Of a DNA stretch of 64,000 nucleotides, positions 60,801 to 64,000 are shown in pieces (position 1 is the first letter of the stretch; each line of letters starts with the position of its first letter). This stretch comes from Polyodon spathula (lineage: Eukaryota; Chordata; Actinopteri; Acipenseriformes; Polyodontidae). The DNA lies in assembly GCF_017654505.1 (NCBI RefSeq), contig NC_054535.1, positions 84,733,785 to 84,797,784 of the forward strand. The letters are read 5' to 3'. The translations under genes and the position numbers were made by a program. The notes beneath the pieces were generated by a model that saw nothing but the letters and a program-made list of their open reading frames with translations, made no database searches and was not told where the DNA came from.

Positions 60801-63008
60801 GACTATTGCGACAGGTGCAACACTTTAGTAAACCTAAAGTTTACTAAAGTTTTTTTCTCCGGAAAAAGACGAGAAAACCTTTCAATGACCCGAGTGAGAC
60901 CGATAGGAGCTGAATGAAGCCGAAAAAAAAGGGCATATCTCATAGCCCCGTGAACTACAGAGATAACACAGACATAAACAATGATAGCTGCTTCTGCATC
61001 CAGCGAAACAAAGAATATCACAGACATTTGCAGAGCTTTTTGAGATGTTACAGTAATAAAATAATGACTTGGATCGTACCATTGAGGAGTTTAATGATAA
61101 AACGAGTGATCAGGATTTATCAGTATGCACGTCTATAAAGAGGTTTGTGAAAAATTCAGCGAACAAGGCGTTGGGCTTGGCTGGAGATGCAGTACTGAGT
61201 GCCCTTTTGCAATTCAGTGCCTTTTAAACTTGTTTTACTCTGAAAAAAAAATAATTAAACAACACATGTAAAATAAACAGCGTGTGTGAAAATAAATTGG
61301 AGCTGACGTGCATGACAAGAGCTGAATAAATGGACATAAATGGAATAATCGCTACATTATATTATATGATATGCTGTATTTGATACATTGGCTTAATTGT
61401 AAGTGACACAATTATTAGTAACTAATGGCTGTTTCGCAGTGTAGTCAACTAGAAATCTAGGCTTACAATGCACCAGGGGTGCCAAAGTGAAAAGTGGAAA
61501 CCACTTTACTTTTACTGTAAATTAAGCTATTAAATATTTAAAGTACCACTACTAAAAATAAAAAACAAGAATATGTCATCACAACACCACAAAGTCATAG
61601 CAGATGGAACAAATATGTCATTACATCAACAGGAGCATTTACAAAGATTTACATGTTTAGCCAGTCATGTTTTAGTCTGTAAAAAAGTCAACATGAAAGT
61701 CAAACCAAGGCTACAATACCCTCAACAATCCTCCAACAAATGGCCATATAAACTTTAATTACATCTGGAGAGTGGTTATCAAGAGGTCTGGCTCCCTTGT
61801 CAAAAATAATATACCTGGTTATATTATTAGCATGGCTTCAAATATTGCAAACATTTTTTACAGTATGAAGTAAATCAACTACCCTTTTTTCAGAAATTAA
61901 ATTTATATCATTTTATACAAATATAAAAGGAAATATATGGCTATCAATTTTTAAATCACATTAAATCAGATTTTGTATTATGTTTTTATCTACCCCGATC
62001 AGCACACTTTTACATTTAGGGTAATAACATATTTCAGTTTGGAGGTAATCCATTCAGTTTTTATGGAGATATAGATAACAAGCACAGCCTGCAAGTCAGC
62101 CATTTTGAATTGGATGCCAAGGGCAAGGTCAACCAACAAATTCCCCAAGGGTGTACAGTGTACCTATATTTTTTTGTTTGTGATACAGAAAGTACATTAC
62201 TATTGTAGTAGAGATCAGTAAACAGTCAATTAGCCTGTGTCATTACTAAATGCTTTTATTTGTTTTTATGTTTGGGTCACTAAAAAAAATGTTTTTGCAT
62301 TATTGTACATAAACTAAACCAAAATGCATAACCAGTTTTTGTAAACACTATTTATTTCAAAAGTGTCATACTTCCAATATTTTTAGCATTGGAGCAGTTT
62401 ATTGGATGGACAGTAGTATTTTACAAGGAATGTTACTAAGATGGAGTACATGATTAAAAATTACAATAAACAAATAACATGTTTCTTTTTTTTTCTAATG
62501 GTGATTTATTTAAGTTTCAGTTATGTAAGGTATGTCTGCTCTGTGCCTGACAAGTGTGAATGCCATTCACTGTGCTGTGGTTCCTAGGCAACTGTGGAAT
62601 CTATACAGGCACTAAACAAATCATTCAGATATACTTAAAATCTAAACAGCGGTACCCTCTTTAACATGAGGATTTTTCTTGTTTTTCAACAATTTGCGGT
62701 CCATAATTATGCTCAACTGTGGACCTTGTTTTTGTTTTTGTTTGTTTGTTTGTTTCTTACCCAAATCCCAAACTTCTCAAATTGTAATTCTTAAATCAAC
62801 TGTGAAGAAATTGCAGCTGCTTATATACAAAAAACCAGACTAATAAACAAGTAAAATAATTGTGCACTTACCATGTTTTTATCTTCTCACCATTTTTTTT
62901 TTTTAAGATCACTGGGAGTGTTTGTCTTTTATTTCTGGAGTAGAAAGTGCTCATTACATTTGTTTTTATTTATTTATTTTAATAGTAATCATTTTTTAGT
63001 GGTATACA
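60801..63008 (-). other. Region downstream of PRR16, probably part 3' untranslated
   Basis: The part nearest the stop codon is likely the 3' untranslated region of PRR16 on the minus strand. Candidate AATAAA signals on that strand occur near 62965-62980, 62505 and 62347. The first is very close to the stop, so the true end is more likely one of the others or further left. No separate gene was recognised. Confidence 0.4.
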
Positions 63009-63749
63009 TCAAACGGTTGTGGTTGTTGATTTTCTCAGGATTGTTTTTTGGGGTTTAGGGGCAGTTGGTGGAGGCACAGGGGGAAAGCTATGACTGGAAC
63101 TGATGCATGCCCCACCATTTTCTAAAGGGGGTAAAGGAGGGGGCTGTGGGGGACAGTGATGAGGCGATTTTAATTTTGTGTGAATGGGTCCAGGGTGTAA
63201 GTGCACGTCCCGGTTTTTGATATCATATCGCACATCACAGTCTGGACAGTAACCGTGATATTGTACTTTTTCACTAAATCTGACTCGCTCTCTAGTCGCC
63301 TGCGGACATCTGCCTTTGTCAGGTCTATGCAGAGGCAGTGATGTGGGCACTTTTTCTACAATGTTTTTGGGAATGCAACATACATCCCCATTCAGCACCT
63401 TTTTCTGTGTCCCTGGTAAAACTCCATTCCGAAGAAGGGTCCCATTAAGTTTCAAAGGTATCTCCACAGGTAGAATCTTACTGGAGTCACATCTGACAGG
63501 AGTTAACCGCGGTGGTGGGGGAGGTGGTTTTGGTTTCTTTAGCACTGTAAGGACAGCTGGAGGTGGCTTTATAATTTGTCCTTTTGAGTGCAATTTGACC
63601 TTTTCCAAGCTGGAGGCAGTGGTGGTGGTGGTGGTGCTGGTGGTGGTGCTGCTGCTGGAGCTGCTGTTGAACGTATCTGTCTTGGAGCTGTCAGTCATTT
63701 CTTCCTCCAGCTTCAGGTCACAGGTAAGTGAATCTATCTGGTCAACAAC
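63009..63749 (-). CDS. PRR16: PRR16 (Largen), last coding exon, partial gene
   Basis: The 246 residues after the splice acceptor match vertebrate PRR16 to its C-terminus, ending KTILRKSTTTTV and a TGA. The exon opens at a clean acceptor (pyrimidine-rich, then TGTGCAG, on the minus strand) with VVDQIDSLTCDL, matching the known second-exon start of PRR16. Features in exon coordinates are MTDSSKTDT (~18-26), a Ser/Thr run (~29-48), KPKPPPPPPRLTPV (~72-85), LNGTLLRNG (~100-108) and NGDVCCIP. The conserved RVRFSEKVQYHGYCPDCDVRYDIKNRDVHLH follows in two adjoining blocks at ~155-185, then a Pro-rich tail. Human PRR16 is about 304 residues; the missing ~55 N-terminal residues should be in an upstream exon beyond the right edge. 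Largen is reported to promote cell size and translation of certain mRNAs. The upstream ATG at 63857 is intronic. Confidence 0.95.
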   Translation of the reverse strand, partial: VVDQIDSLTCDLKLEEEMTDSSKTDTFNSSSSSSTTTSTTTTTTASSLEKVKLHSKGQIIKPPPAVLTVLKKPKPPPPPPRLTPVRCDSSKILPVEIPLKLNGTLLRNGVLPGTQKKVLNGDVCCIPKNIVEKVPTSLPLHRPDKGRCPQATRERVRFSEKVQYHGYCPDCDVRYDIKNRDVHLHPGPIHTKLKSPHHCPPQPPPLPPLENGGACISSSHSFPPVPPPTAPKPQKTILRKSTTTTV

Positions 63750-64000
63750 CTGCACAGAAAAGAGAAATGTCACCAGTGTCTGACAGGCAATGAGGAAGCT
63801 AGTATAGTACTCCACGGTGCTAAACAGCTGGAGAGCCATTAACCTGCCTGCATGCACCGCTTACAACTAGTGCTGCAGCACCTTTCATAAACTTTCTGTA
63901 TAAAAAGGTAGTCTACCATGAGTGTTGCACATAAGATAATAATGTATACTGATGGAAGTTCCAGCACGGCTTCTTAAATTACATGTGGCTGTTGAAAGGA
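63750..64000 (-). other. PRR16: PRR16 intron (partial)
   Basis: The sequence before the acceptor on the minus strand. The open frame continues ~36 codons into it by chance, without similarity to the PRR16 N-terminus. Confidence 0.8.

Noticed and set aside
63316..63783. 155-codon plus-strand frame over the PRR16 exon
   Set aside because: Antisense shadow of the PRR16 coding exon; its Val and Gly runs mirror the Thr and Pro runs of the real protein.
63750..63857. Extra 36 codons with an ATG before the PRR16 exon
   Set aside because: They lie upstream of a good splice acceptor and do not resemble the PRR16 N-terminus.

Overview
This is vertebrate nuclear DNA: AT-rich, mostly noncoding, with spaced genes, long dinucleotide arrays, and decayed Tc1/mariner, hAT, L1-type LINE, SINE and LTR copies. 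The repeat mix points to a ray-finned fish. The tRNA-derived SINE and several LTR families resemble, from memory only, non-teleost fish such as sturgeon or paddlefish; the species is an inference. Only one host protein-coding exon is recognisable: the last coding exon of PRR16 (Largen), on the minus strand at the right edge. The other ~63 kb is best read as the desert downstream (3') of PRR16.

Layout. 0-1.3 kb: 3' part of a dead hAT/Charlie transposase with its terminal inverted repeat. 1.6-12.5 kb: AT-rich DNA with LTR-like repeats, a Tc1 fragment and a Tc1 element with both ends (10.07-11.16 kb). 12.5-13.9 kb: a solo LTR carrying a 46-bp minisatellite. 13.9-15.2 kb: a compact DNA transposon with ~140-bp inverted repeats, CACTA-like termini, a TTA duplication, heat-shock-element promoter motifs and an intact 243-codon ORF. 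15-38 kb: mostly unremarkable, with a small AT-flanked MITE, microsatellites, another Tc1, two poly-G tracts and a SINE. 37.9-40.4 kb: a Tc1 5' coding fragment abutting a dead L1-type LINE. 43.8-48.4 kb: a repeat cluster with two solo LTRs bearing perfect 5-bp duplications and a fold-back MITE. 50.4-51.2 kb: a Tc1 copy with an inverted internal segment, ending in a TA microsatellite. 52.2-52.9 kb: the longer relative of the small MITE. 63.0-63.75 kb: the PRR16 exon.

The best candidate for something undescribed is the 13,947-15,239 element. It combines near-identical terminal repeats, a 3-bp duplication, perfect HSF-type pentamer arrays next to TATA boxes and an open conserved-looking ORF of unknown function. 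Second are the solo LTR whose minisatellite repeats a splice-donor-like motif, and the rearranged Tc1.
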